From NCBI RefSeq assembly GCF_011174775.1, contig NZ_JAANHS010000007.1, positions 124,001 to 188,000 of the forward strand: a stretch of 64,000 bases of DNA. The letters run 5' to 3'. This document shows positions 38,019 through 46,616 of the stretch, piece after piece. The stretch comes from Rhodobacter calidifons (GTDB lineage Bacteria; Pseudomonadota; Alphaproteobacteria; Rhodobacterales; Rhodobacteraceae). The stretch's first letter is position 1, and every line of letters starts with the position of its first letter. The notes below the pieces were generated by a model. It saw only the letters and a program-made list of their open reading frames with translations, searched no databases and was not told where the DNA came from. The translations under genes were made by a program, and so were the position numbers.

Positions 38019-39236
38019 TCAACCGTCCAGCCGGAAGACCAGCGCCTTGAGGTATGAGCTTTCCGCCAGTTGCGGCAGGACCGGATGATCGGGCCCGGCA
38101 AAGCCGGTGTGGATGATCTGCCCCCGGCGGCCGCCGCGCCCGATCCCGCGCGCGCAGGCATTGCGGAAGGCCTGAAGGTCGGCGGCATGCGAACAGGAAC
38201 AGAGCACCAGAAAGCCGCCGGGCGCCACCAGGGGCGCTGCCAGCCGCGCGATCCGCTCATAGGCGCGCAATCCCGCCTCCAGGGCCGGTTTCGCGGGCGC
38301 GAAGGCCGGCGGGTCGCAGATCACCAGATCGAACCGCGCGCCTTCCGCGCCCAGGGCCTCCAGCACTTCGAAGGCATCGCCCTGCCGGGTGGTCAGACGG
38401 CCGCCGAACCCCGAGGCCTGCGCCCCCTGCCCCGCCAGCGCCAGCGCCGCGGCCGAGGCATCGACGGCCAGCGCATGCGCGGCGCCTCCGGCCAGGGCCG
38501 CAAGGGCAAAACCGCCGACATGCGAGAACACATCCAGCACCCGCCCGCCCCGCGCCAGCCGCGCGGCGAAGGCGTGGTTCGGGCGCTGGTCGAAGAAAAG
38601 CCCGGTCTTCTGCCCGCCCAACAGATCGGCCAGGTAGATGGCGCCGTTCATCGGCACCTCGACCGGCCCCAAGGGCGCCGGCCCATGCACCACCGCCATC
38701 TCCTCGGCCAGCCCCTCCAGCCCGCGCGCCCGGCCCTCGCCGTTCTTGACGACCGTGCGCACCCCGGTCACGGCAACCAGCGCAGCGATCAGGACCGGCA
38801 GCGCCGCCTCGGCCCATGCCGCATTGGGCTGGACCACCGCGACCGCGCCGAAGCGGTCGATCACGATGCCGGGCAAGCCGTCCGCCTCGGCATGGACCAG
38901 CCGGTAGAAGGGCGCATCGAAGAGCCGCTCGCGCAAGGCCGCCGCGCGCGCGAGGCGCGCCTCGAACCAGGCCTGGTCGAGGCTGGCGCCCGGGTTCCGG
39001 TCCAGCATCCGCGCGATGATCTTCGACCGGGTGTTGACCGTGACCAGCCCCAGGGGCCGCCGCTCGCCATCCTCCAGCACGGCAAGCGCGCCGGGCATCA
39101 GCGCCATGGTGCGCCGGTCCGTAACCAGTTCATCAGCATAGACCCAGGGGAATCCGTGCCGGATCGCGCGCGCCTCGGCCCGCGGCCGAAGCCGCACGAC
39201 CGGAAGACCGCGCGGCATCCCGTCCTGTTCTGTCAT
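38019..39236 (-). CDS. class I SAM-dependent rRNA methyltransferase, RlmI/RlmK-like
   Basis: A 405-residue methyltransferase with an N-terminal PUA-like domain (VRLRPRAEARAIRHGFPWVY), an EEHEP-like central region, and a Rossmann methyltransferase domain with motif I VLDVFSHVGGFALAALAGGA. The active-site motif IV is DLVICDPPAFAPAK, and LVLCSCSHAADL follows. RlmI makes m5C1962 in 23S rRNA in E. coli, and the same site is plausible here. The gene is probably cotranscribed with the PIN gene. Confidence 0.85.
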   Translation of the reverse strand: MTEQDGMPRGLPVVRLRPRAEARAIRHGFPWVYADELVTDRRTMALMPGALAVLEDGERRPLGLVTVNTRSKIIARMLDRNPGASLDQAWFEARLARAAALRERLFDAPFYRLVHAEADGLPGIVIDRFGAVAVVQPNAAWAEAALPVLIAALVAVTGVRTVVKNGEGRARGLEGLAEEMAVVHGPAPLGPVEVPMNGAIYLADLLGGQKTGLFFDQRPNHAFAARLARGGRVLDVFSHVGGFALAALAGGAAHALAVDASAAALALAGQGAQASGFGGRLTTRQGDAFEVLEALGAEGARFDLVICDPPAFAPAKPALEAGLRAYERIARLAAPLVAPGGFLVLCSCSHAADLQAFRNACARGIGRGGRRGQIIHTGFAGPDHPVLPQLAESSYLKALVFRLDG

Positions 39237-39311
39237 CCGAAGCCCTTCCCGTCCGGCTGCTTGCGCTGATGCGCCCGCTTAGCCGGTTTGCCCGGTCTTC
39301 GGAAGGGCGTT

Positions 39312-39361
39312 CCATGGTCCGGGCCGGCCCCGTGACGGGGGACGCCCCGGACAGACCATGG
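39312..39361 (-). terminator. long hairpin downstream of the small secreted protein gene
   Basis: CCATGGT (39312-39318) and ACCATGG (39355-39361) form outer arms, with CCGGG/CCCGG and CCCC/GGGG pairs inside, giving a 50-nt foldback. It begins 7 bp after the stop of the small secreted gene and lies before the methyltransferase gene. A terminator role is inferred. Confidence 0.5.
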
Positions 39362-39367
39362 CCAGCC

Positions 39368-39655
39368 TCAGCGAGCCGCCGTGTCGCAGCCGCTGTGCGC
39401 GCCGGTCTCGACCGCGGCGAGGACCAGCACCTCGTCGTGCAGACGCTTGGCGGCAAGGGCGTCCTGCCAGGTCTTCACGGTCTCGGCCACACGGTAGGCG
39501 CCGGCCCCGCAGTCCGATGCCGCAAAGACCTCGGCCCGGTTGGGCGCACCGGCCGGTTTGCCGGTCAGACTGGTTTCGGACGTCGAGGCGAACACGACGG
39601 CCGACAGGATGATCGGAGAAGCGGCGACAGCGGCGATCACTTTCAGCGTTTGCAT
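39368..39655 (-). CDS. small secreted protein of unknown function
   Basis: A 95-residue protein I do not recognise. It has a probable signal peptide (LKVIAAVAASPIILSAVVFA, cut near residue 24). The mature part contains two cysteines, one in AASDCGAGAY and one in HSGCDTAAR at the C-terminus, which could form a disulfide. GGAGACC lies before the ATG at 39655. It is divergent from edd, and it is flanked downstream by a long hairpin. Confidence 0.55.
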   Translation of the reverse strand: MQTLKVIAAVAASPIILSAVVFASTSETSLTGKPAGAPNRAEVFAASDCGAGAYRVAETVKTWQDALAAKRLHDEVLVLAAVETGAHSGCDTAAR

Positions 39656-39836
39656 GGCAGGGGTCTCCAGGTTGCGGGGGGTGTTGCCTCTGCATGTCAT
39701 GCGGGTCTGTTCGCAATCGGGCCTCTGCGCGCAAAGATTTTGCTGATTTTCTGGCAATCCTGTGCAGATTGAGCGTGCCTGACCCATAAACCCGCGTAAC
39801 GTGTGCGGAATGATGCGAAATACTGTCCAATAGCGG

Positions 39837-39865
39837 TTGTTAGCGCTAACATATTCTGCTATGGT
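39837..39865 (+). promoter_or_regulatory. edd promoter with LacI-type operator
   Basis: A perfect 14-bp palindrome TGTTAGCGCTAACA (39838-39851) matches the general LacI/GalR-family operator form with a central CG. It overlaps a -35 TTGTTA (39837-39842), 17 bp from a -10 TATGGT (39860-39865). Repression of the Entner-Doudoroff genes by a sugar-responsive LacI regulator encoded elsewhere is the simplest reading. Confidence 0.6.
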
Positions 39866-39901
39866 CAGACCAGACCGAACCGTCTCAGACCGGAGCTTTC
39901 C

Positions 39902-41707
39902 ATGTCGCTTCACCCCACCATCGCCAAGGTGACCGACCGCATCCGCGCCCGTTCGGCGGACAGTCGCGGGCGTTATCTAGAACGGCTGCGGCAAGCCGTT
40001 TCGGATGGCCCCGTGCGCGCGCATCTCTCCTGCGGCAACCAGGCCCATGCCTATGCCGCGATGGGCCCGGACAAGGCGACCCTTGCCGCGGGTCGGGTGG
40101 CCAATCTCGGGATCGTGACCGCCTACAACGACATGCTGTCCGCCCATCAGCCCTTCGAGCGCTATCCCGACCTGATCCGCGCCGCAGCTGCGAGGGCCGG
40201 GGTGACGGTCCAGGTCGCGGGCGGCGTGCCGGCCATGTGCGACGGGGTCACGCAGGGCCAGCCGGGGATGGAGCTGTCGCTCTTCTCGCGCGATGTGATC
40301 GCGCTGGCCGCCGGGGTGGCGCTCAGCCACAACTGCTTCGACGCGGCCCTGTATCTTGGCGTCTGCGACAAGATCGTGCCGGGCCTGGTCATGGCGGCGG
40401 CGACCTTCGGGCATATTCCCGCCGTCTTCGTGCCGGCCGGACCGATGACCAGCGGCATTCCTAACGACGAGAAGTCCCGGGTCCGCAACGCCTTTGCCGA
40501 GGGCAAGGCCAGCCGCGAGGAGCTGATGGCCGCCGAGATGGCAAGCTACCACGGTCCCGGGACCTGCACCTTCTACGGCACGGCCAACACCAACCAGATG
40601 CTGATGGAGGTCATGGGCCTGCACCTGCCCGGCGCCAGTTTCGTGAACCCCGGCACGCCCTTGCGCGACGCGCTGACCGCCGAGGCGGTCAAGCGTGCGG
40701 CCGAAATCACCGCGGTTGGCAACGATTTCCGCCCGGTGGGCGAGATCCTGGACGAACGCGCCTATGTGAACGGCATCGTCGGGCTGATGGCCACCGGCGG
40801 GTCCACGAACCTCGTCCTGCACCTGCCTGCCATGGCGCGGGCCTCGGGCGTCCTGCTCGACCTCCAGGACTTCGCCGATCTCAGCGAGGCGGTGCCGCTG
40901 ATGGCCAAGGTCTATCCCAACGGGCTGGCGGATGTGAACCATTTCCACGCCGCCGGAGGCCTGCAATTCCTGATCGGGCAGCTTCTGGATGCGGGGCTGC
41001 TGCATCCCGACGCCCGGACCGTGGCGGGCGACGGTCTTGCGGCCTATCGGCAAGAGCCGGTTCTCGACGCAGGCCGCCTCACCTGGCGCGACGGACCACG
41101 GCAGAGCCTGAACGACAGGATCGTCCGCCCCGCCCTTGACCCCTTCGCACCGCAGGGCGGCCTGAAGCAGCTGACCGGCAATCTCGGGCGCGGGGTGATA
41201 AAGGTCTCGGCGGTGGCGCCCGACCGGCAGGTGATCGAGGCCCCCGCGCGGGTGTTCCACAGTCAGGAGGCGGTGAAGGCCGCCTTCAAGGCGGGCGAGT
41301 TCACCTCGGACACGGTGGTCGTGGTCCGCTTCCAGGGCCCGAAGGCGAACGGCATGCCCGAACTCCACGCGCTGACGCCCACGCTGACGGTACTTCAGGA
41401 CCGCGGCCTCAAGGTGGCGCTGGTGACCGATGGCCGGATGTCGGGCGCCAGCGGCAAGGTCCCCGCGGCAATCCACGTCACGCCCGAGGCCGCCTCCGGA
41501 GGCCCGCTCGCCCGCCTGCGCGACGGTGACATCATCCGCCTCGACGCGGTGACGGGCACCTTGACCGCCCTCGTCCCCGACTTCGAGCGCCGCGCCCCCG
41601 TGGTCGCCGACCTGTCATCCAACGAACATGGCATCGGGCGCGAGCTTTTCGCCGCCTTCCGCCGCCACGCCGGCCCGGCAGATACCGGCGGCGCCCTCGT
41701 TCTCTGA
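39902..41707 (+). CDS. edd: 6-phosphogluconate dehydratase
   Basis: First committed step of the Entner-Doudoroff pathway, dehydrating 6-phosphogluconate to KDPG. The 601-residue IlvD/Edd-family protein has [18 protein letters not shown], the iron-sulfur cysteines in [19 protein letters not shown] and [13 protein letters not shown], and the C-terminal [19 protein letters not shown] start at ATG 39902, after the operator; an upstream in-frame extension of 33 residues is not conserved. A small GACCGG/CCGGTC hairpin (41706-41722) overlaps the stop. Confidence 0.96.
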   Translation: MSLHPTIAKVTDRIRARSADSRGRYLERLRQAVSDGPVRAHLSCGNQAHAYAAMGPDKATLAAGRVANLGIVTAYNDMLSAHQPFERYPDLIRAAAARAGVTVQVAGGVPAMCDGVTQGQPGMELSLFSRDVIALAAGVALSHNCFDAALYLGVCDKIVPGLVMAAATFGHIPAVFVPAGPMTSGIPNDEKSRVRNAFAEGKASREELMAAEMASYHGPGTCTFYGTANTNQMLMEVMGLHLPGASFVNPGTPLRDALTAEAVKRAAEITAVGNDFRPVGEILDERAYVNGIVGLMATGGSTNLVLHLPAMARASGVLLDLQDFADLSEAVPLMAKVYPNGLADVNHFHAAGGLQFLIGQLLDAGLLHPDARTVAGDGLAAYRQEPVLDAGRLTWRDGPRQSLNDRIVRPALDPFAPQGGLKQLTGNLGRGVIKVSAVAPDRQVIEAPARVFHSQEAVKAAFKAGEFTSDTVVVVRFQGPKANGMPELHALTPTLTVLQDRGLKVALVTDGRMSGASGKVPAAIHVTPEAASGGPLARLRDGDIIRLDAVTGTLTALVPDFERRAPVVADLSSNEHGIGRELFAAFRRHAGPADTGGALVL

Positions 41708-41752
41708 CCGGCGCGCCCGGTCGCACACTCACTGCCTGGGGCGGGGAAATTC

Positions 41753-41909
41753 TGGCAAGGATGAAGGGATTGAAAGGACAGGATGCCGCTTCGGTCCGGG
41801 CGGAGACGCCGATGACCGCCAGGGGTGAAAGGCCCCCCGTCTCCGTCGGGTCGCCGGCCCGGGACGGGGGTGCCAGCCACCCTGCCCTTTCCCTTTCATC
41901 TTTGCGCCA
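41753..41909. repeat. 157-bp imperfect palindromic element between edd and eda
   Basis: The outer arms match when one is inverted: TGGCAAGGATGAAGGG from 41753 against TGGCGCAAAGATGAAAGGG read backwards from 41909. Inside lie GTCCGGG (41794-41800) with CCCGGGAC (41858-41865), CGGAGACG (41801-41808) with CGTCTCCG (41838-41845), and an inner GGGG/CCCC. It fills most of the 265-bp gap and contains no convincing gene. Confidence 0.6.
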
Positions 41910-41972
41910 ATATCCCCGCCGGAGGCTTTGCACCCTCCACCCTGCCCCAGGTCGGGACTTGAAGGAGCCGAC

Positions 41973-42620
41973 ATGACCCCCGCCCAGCAATCCGCCAAGA
42001 CCGCCGAAATCTGCCGCCTTGCGCCGGTCGTTCCCGTTCTGGTGATCGACGACCTTTCCCATGCCAAACCCCTGGCCCAGGCCCTTGTGGCAGGCGGCCT
42101 GCCTGCCCTAGAGGTCACCTTGCGGACGCCAGTCGCACTTGATGCGATCCGCGCCATGGCCGAGGTGCCGGGCGGGGTTGTGGGTGCCGGGACGCTGCTG
42201 ACCCCCGCCGATGTCAGGGCGGCCAAGGCGGCGGGCGCGACCTTCGGGGTCTCGCCCGGCGCGACCGAAAGGATCATCGCGGCCTGCGAGGAGGAGGGCT
42301 TGCCGCTCCTGCCGGGCGCGGCGACGGCGAGCGAGATCATGGCCCTTCTGGAACGGGGTTATACGGTGCAGAAGTTCTTTCCCGCCGAACAGGCCGGAGG
42401 CGCGGCCTATCTGAAATCGATCGGCTCGCCCATTCCGCAGGTCCGATTCTGCCCGACGGGTGGGATCAGCCTGAAGATCGCGCCGGACTATCTGGCATTG
42501 AAGAACATCCTCTGTGTCGGCGGCAGCTGGGTCGCGCCGAAAGAGAGGATGGCCGCCGGCGACTGGGCGGGGATCACCACACTGGCCCGCGAAGCCGCCG
42601 CCCTGCCCCGTAGCGCCTGA
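41973..42620 (+). CDS. eda: KDPG aldolase
   Basis: 2-keto-3-deoxy-6-phosphogluconate aldolase, which splits KDPG to pyruvate and glyceraldehyde-3-phosphate, completing the Entner-Doudoroff branch. The 215-residue TIM barrel has the catalytic Glu in ALEVTLRTPVALDAI, GAGTLLTPADVRAAK, and the Schiff-base lysine in TVQKFFPAEQAGG. FCPTGGISLK binds the phosphate. ATG 41973 has GAAGGAG 7 nt upstream. It follows edd across the structured 265-bp spacer and is followed by tandem hairpins. Confidence 0.96.
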   Translation: MTPAQQSAKTAEICRLAPVVPVLVIDDLSHAKPLAQALVAGGLPALEVTLRTPVALDAIRAMAEVPGGVVGAGTLLTPADVRAAKAAGATFGVSPGATERIIAACEEEGLPLLPGAATASEIMALLERGYTVQKFFPAEQAGGAAYLKSIGSPIPQVRFCPTGGISLKIAPDYLALKNILCVGGSWVAPKERMAAGDWAGITTLAREAAALPRSA

Positions 42621-42621
42621 G

Positions 42622-42663
42622 CGATTTTCTGCGAAAATCGTCCCGGAATTCGCAGAATTCCGG
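42622..42663. terminator. tandem hairpins between convergent eda and the glnE-linked gene
   Basis: CGATTTTC-TGC-GAAAATCG (42622-42640) is followed after two bases by CCGGAATTC-GCA-GAATTCCGG (42643-42663). Both stems are perfect, and the loops TGC and GCA are complementary. They occupy the whole 43-bp gap between convergent genes, so a bidirectional terminator is likely. Confidence 0.75.
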
Positions 42664-42942
42664 TCAGGGGCCGAGGCCCTGGCGTCCCGTCCGCCCGCCC
42701 CGCCGGCGCGGCGGGCTGTCGGGCGCGGCCAGGGCCTCGTGCAGCACCATTGTCATCGGGTGGCCCGGATTCGCTTCCCCGTAGGCCGCGATCAGCCGTC
42801 GCGCCGCCTCCGGAACCGCAGCCCCCAGCGGCAGCGACAGCGCCCAGTCCATGAAGATCGACCGGCACTCGCCGGGGGTGATCCCCTCGATCCGGTAGCT
42901 TTCGCGCACAAGTCCCTTCGGGTCTGCTTCAGCCAGATCCAT
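42664..42942 (-). CDS. small hypothetical protein coupled to glnE
   Basis: A 92-residue protein of unknown function. A conserved-looking core reads IEGITPGECRSIFMDWALSL, PLGAAVPEAARRLIAAYGEA and HPMTMVLHEAL, predicted mostly helical. The Arg-rich tail (PPRRRGGRTGRQG) is probably not conserved. Its start lies 14 bp inside the 3' end of glnE in another frame, so translation should be coupled. I know no function. Confidence 0.65.
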   Translation of the reverse strand: MDLAEADPKGLVRESYRIEGITPGECRSIFMDWALSLPLGAAVPEAARRLIAAYGEANPGHPMTMVLHEALAAPDSPPRRRGGRTGRQGLGP

Positions 42943-45736
42943 CGCCCGCCCCTTCTTGCGCCGGCCCCATCAGACGGGACACGGCGGCCTCCGCCGCGCC
43001 GACGGCCGCCGCCAGCTGTGCCGCAAGCTCCGCCCTGTCGGCCGCCCCGGTCTCGCGCAGCAGGAATGCCCGCCCGCCCTCGCCAAGCGCTTCCCAGTCG
43101 ATCGCGCCTGCGCTCAGCAATCGCGCGGCGGCATGCAATCGCCACAGCAGCCTGTAGCCCGTTGCCAGGGCCTGCATGTCGGAATCCGGCATGATCCGGG
43201 CATTGCCCGTCACCCCCCCGGCCGCCGCGGCGATCTGGCGTTCGACGCTGCGCGCAGGGCTTCCCGACAGAAGCGCCAGGGTCTGGGCGGCCAGTTCGAT
43301 GTCCATGATCCTGCCGGGGCCGTTCTTGGCGTCCCATTCCCCCTGGGCCGGTTTCGCCGCTGCCAGGCGCGCGCGCATCTCGGCCACGTCGGACCTCACC
43401 CGCTCTCCCTGCCCCTTGCGCACAAGCAGGGCGCGGCGGAAGGCCTCGACCTCGCACGCCAGCGTCGGCTCTCCGGCCAGAACCCGGGCGCGGGTCAGCG
43501 CCAGATGCTCCCAGGTCCAGGCCTCGGTCTCCTGGTAGGTGGTGAAGCTGTGCAGGCTGGTCGCCACCGGCCCGGCCCGGCCGGAAGGGCGCAGGCGCAT
43601 GTCCACCTCGTACAGCCGTCCCTCCGGCATCTGCGCGGTCAGCGCGGTGACCAGCGCCTGGGTCAGCCGCGCATAATAGGGGCGCGTCGCCAACGGCCGG
43701 GGGCCATCGGACCCCTCGATCCCCTGGGCGTCATAGATCACGATGAGATCGAGGTCGGACCCCGCGTTCAGCCGCGCAGCACCCATGCTGCCCATGCCGA
43801 TCACCACCGCGCCGCGACCGGGCATCGCCCCATGCCTGCGGGCAAAATCGGCGGTGACCTCGGCCCAGATCCCCTGCACCACGGCCTCGGCCAGGTCGGC
43901 ATACTGCTTGCCGGCCTCGAACCCGTCGATCAGCCCGCGCAGATGATGCACGCCGATCCGGAAGTGCCATTCCTTCATCCAGCGCCGCGCCATATCGAGC
44001 CGGGCCTCATAGTCCGGCGCCGGAGCGATCCGGGACGCAAGTTCCGCCCGCAGCGCCGCGACGCCCGGCCAGTCGCCCCAGAAGCTGCCGCCGATCACCC
44101 CGTCCAGCACGGTCGCATTGCGCGCCAGATACTGCGCCAGGGCCGGGGCCGACCCGGCGATGTCGATGATCAGGTCGATCAGCGTCGGGTTGGCCTCGAA
44201 CAGCGCGAACAGCTGCACGCCGGCCGGCAGCCGCGCCAGAAACCCGTCCAGTGCCACCAGCGCCTCGTCGGGGTTCGCGGCCCGGGAAAGGCCCTTCAGG
44301 AACCGGGGCCGCAAGCGGCGGAAGATGGCCTGGGCGCGCTCTGACCGCAGCGCGGGATAGCTTTCCCAGGCCCTCGTGATCTCTCGCGCCTTGTCCGAAA
44401 GCTCCGGTCCCTCCTCGACCGCCCCGGGAGAGAAGAAGCCCTCGGTCAGCCGGTCGGTGCGGCTCAGCCGATCCAGAAGCCCCGCGCGGAATGCGGCCTC
44501 GTCCTGGCCGCAGAAGGCCGCGATGCGGGCGATGCCCTCTGCGGTCGTCGGCATGGAATGGGTCTGGGCATCGTTCACCATCTGCAACCGGTGCTCGACC
44601 TCGCGGTGGGCGCGGTACAGCACGGTCAGTTCCTCGGCCACCTCCGGCGGGATCCAGCCCTTGCCGGCCAGCGCCGCCAGAGCGCCCACCGTGGTCCGGT
44701 CCCGCAACGACGGATCGCGGCCCCCGGCGATCAGCTGCCGGGTCTGGGTGAAGAACTCGATCTCGCGGATGCCCCCCGCCCCAAGCTTCATGTCGTGCCC
44801 CGCGACCGTGATCGGCCCGTGCAGGCCCCGGTGGTCACGGATCCGCAGGCGCATGTCATGGGCATCCTGGATCGCCACGAAATCCAGGTGCTTGCGCCAG
44901 ACGAAGGGGGTCAGCGCCTTCAGGAACCGCTCGCCGGCCGCGAGGTCCCCGCCGCAGGGCCGCGCCTTGATATAGGCCGCGCGCTCCCAGGTCCGGCCCT
45001 CGGCCTCGTAATAGGCCTCGGCCGCGGCCATCGACAGGCAGACCGGCGTGACGCTGGCATCGGGGCGCAGCCGCAGGTCGGTGCGGAAGACATAGCCGTC
45101 GGTGACCTCGGACAGGATCGAGGTCATCCGCCGGGTGACCTTGATGAACGCGGCCCGCGCCTCCTGTTCCTCGCCCGGATAGCGGGTCTCGTCGAACAGG
45201 CAGATCAGGTCGATGTCGGAGGAATAGTTCAACTCCCCCGCCCCCATCTTGCCCATGGCCAGCGCCACCATCCCGCCTGCGGTCGCCGCATCCTCCGGGC
45301 GGGCGCCCGGCAACCTGCCGCGCCGGATCTCCTCGGCAACCAGGGTGGTCAGCGACAGATGCACCGCACGGTCCGCCAGCCGGGTCAGCGCGCCGGTGAC
45401 TGCTTCCAGCGGCCAGACACCGCCCAGGTCGCACAGCGCCGCCAGCAGGGCCACGCGGCGCTTGGCCTGACGCAGGGCCAGCGGCAGCGCCTCGGCGGCA
45501 AGACCGTCGGCCGCCGAAAGACTGGCCTCCAGCGCTGCTTCGGGCGCCTCGACCGCCGCGCGCAGCCAGTCGCCCTCGCGCAGCATCAGGTCGCGCAGGT
45601 AGGGGCTGCATCCGGCGGTGGCGGCCATCAGCTCCATCACTTCCGGGGCAAAACCGGACAGTGCGGCGCGCAGGTCGGCCGCGGCGGCCGGGTCAAAGGG
45701 AATGGGCTGGCGGGTGATCCGGGACGCAAGGCTCAT
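42929..45736 (-). CDS. glnE: bifunctional glutamine synthetase adenylyltransferase/deadenylase
   Basis: GlnE adds and removes AMP on glutamine synthetase under PII control, matching nitrogen assimilation to supply. The 935 residues hold two nucleotidyltransferase domains. The N-terminal deadenylase has GKMGAGELNYSSDIDLICLF, and the C-terminal adenylylase has GMGSMGAARLNAGSDLDLIV. Both keep the G-S-x-D-x-D metal site in the forms SSDIDL and GSDLDL. ATG 45736 (MSLASRITRQPIPFD) is preferred over an upstream extension that lacks homology. Confidence 0.95.
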   Translation of the reverse strand: MSLASRITRQPIPFDPAAAADLRAALSGFAPEVMELMAATAGCSPYLRDLMLREGDWLRAAVEAPEAALEASLSAADGLAAEALPLALRQAKRRVALLAALCDLGGVWPLEAVTGALTRLADRAVHLSLTTLVAEEIRRGRLPGARPEDAATAGGMVALAMGKMGAGELNYSSDIDLICLFDETRYPGEEQEARAAFIKVTRRMTSILSEVTDGYVFRTDLRLRPDASVTPVCLSMAAAEAYYEAEGRTWERAAYIKARPCGGDLAAGERFLKALTPFVWRKHLDFVAIQDAHDMRLRIRDHRGLHGPITVAGHDMKLGAGGIREIEFFTQTRQLIAGGRDPSLRDRTTVGALAALAGKGWIPPEVAEELTVLYRAHREVEHRLQMVNDAQTHSMPTTAEGIARIAAFCGQDEAAFRAGLLDRLSRTDRLTEGFFSPGAVEEGPELSDKAREITRAWESYPALRSERAQAIFRRLRPRFLKGLSRAANPDEALVALDGFLARLPAGVQLFALFEANPTLIDLIIDIAGSAPALAQYLARNATVLDGVIGGSFWGDWPGVAALRAELASRIAPAPDYEARLDMARRWMKEWHFRIGVHHLRGLIDGFEAGKQYADLAEAVVQGIWAEVTADFARRHGAMPGRGAVVIGMGSMGAARLNAGSDLDLIVIYDAQGIEGSDGPRPLATRPYYARLTQALVTALTAQMPEGRLYEVDMRLRPSGRAGPVATSLHSFTTYQETEAWTWEHLALTRARVLAGEPTLACEVEAFRRALLVRKGQGERVRSDVAEMRARLAAAKPAQGEWDAKNGPGRIMDIELAAQTLALLSGSPARSVERQIAAAAGGVTGNARIMPDSDMQALATGYRLLWRLHAAARLLSAGAIDWEALGEGGRAFLLRETGAADRAELAAQLAAAVGAAEAAVSRLMGPAQEGAGDGSG

Positions 45737-45889
45737 GCCGCGACCTTGCGGCGGCCTCGCCACGGGGTCAATGCCCGGAGAGAGTGACCGCAGCGCCTCG
45801 GCCGATCCGGGACACGCAAAGCGGCAGAGCCGCATCTGTTCGGCTCGCGGCGGTCACCGCAACGGCGGAAGATCGCCCGGGGAATGACC

Positions 45890-45908
45890 ATGTGAAAATA
45901 ATTCACAT
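45890..45908. promoter_or_regulatory. operator 1 upstream of the DUF2852 gene
   Basis: ATGTGAA-AATAA-TTCACAT, a perfect 7-bp inverted repeat with a 5-bp centre. It lies just upstream of a possible -35 TTGCGC (45915-45920). It shares exact arms and spacing with operator 2. Confidence 0.65.
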
Positions 45909-45948
45909 CACCTCTTGCGCCGCGGTGGTATCCACTCCATCTTCCGTC

Positions 45949-45967
45949 ATGTGAAAGACGTTCACAT
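45949..45967. promoter_or_regulatory. operator 2 upstream of the DUF2852 gene
   Basis: ATGTGAA-AGACG-TTCACAT, centred 59 bp from operator 1 and 16 bp before the ATG. The weak -10 CATCTT (45938-45943) lies between the two sites, so both flank the presumed promoter. The TGTGA-N7-TCACA spacing is one base too long for a classical CRP site. Confidence 0.65.
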
Positions 45968-45983
45968 GCAACTGGAGACCGCC

Positions 45984-46457
45984 ATGCACAGCTATTCCGA
46001 CACCGCCCCGCAAGGCGGGTTCCGCAACACGCTCCGCCGCGGAGAAGCCTGGCTCGATGCCAAGGGGAAATGGGCCTGGATCGCCTTCATGGTCCTGGGT
46101 TTTCTGGTCAACCCCTTCATCGGCCTTGCCATCCTGGCCTATCTGATCTGGGGAAAACAGATGTTCGCACGTTCCTGCGGCCAGCGCCGCCACCACGACC
46201 AAAGCTGGGGTCGCCACGGCCAGCGGGTGTCCCAGCCCACCGGCAACTCCGCCTTCGACGACTACAAGGCCCAGGCGCTGCGCCGACTGGAAGAAGAACA
46301 GGAAGCCTTCGAGGACTTCCTCCAGCGCCTGCGCAGCTCGAAGGACAAGACCGAGTTCGACAGCTTCATGGAAGACCGCGCCCGCGCCACGGCCGCACAG
46401 GATGCCACCGAGGCCGCGACGAAGCCCGAAACCGGCGTCCGGCCCGGCGAATACTGA
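45984..46457 (+). CDS. DUF2852 family membrane-anchored protein
   Basis: A 157-residue protein with one clear hydrophobic segment (WAWIAFMVLGFLVNPFIGLA, then ILAYLIWG, about 30-57). A His/Gln-rich linker follows, then a charged helical region YKAQALRRLEEEQEAFEDFL that could form a coiled coil. It fits DUF2852, common in Rhodobacterales, function unknown. The ATG at 45984 has CTGGAGACC upstream. Two matched operators (45890-45908, 45949-45967) suggest tight control. Confidence 0.78.
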   Translation: MHSYSDTAPQGGFRNTLRRGEAWLDAKGKWAWIAFMVLGFLVNPFIGLAILAYLIWGKQMFARSCGQRRHHDQSWGRHGQRVSQPTGNSAFDDYKAQALRRLEEEQEAFEDFLQRLRSSKDKTEFDSFMEDRARATAAQDATEAATKPETGVRPGEY

Positions 46458-46616
46458 CCGGCACCAGGGCCGGCTCGCCGAACCGCCTCGGCCCGTCCGT
46501 GCCCCGCGCACGGGCGGGTGATCCTTTTTCCGCAAGGCGGCGCTTGGCGGAAGCACATTCGCTTGCTAGGCTCTGCGCCAGTCCACTCCCGCCCGAAGTC
46601 CCCCGACCCAAGACCG

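Noticed and set aside
41761-41976. A 71-codon frame between edd and eda
   Set aside because: It runs through the palindromic element, has no ribosome-binding site of note and no recognisable sequence.
45890-45967. CRP/FNR sites before DUF2852
   Set aside because: The half sites TGTGA...TCACA are separated by seven bases instead of six, and FNR would need TTGAT...ATCAA.
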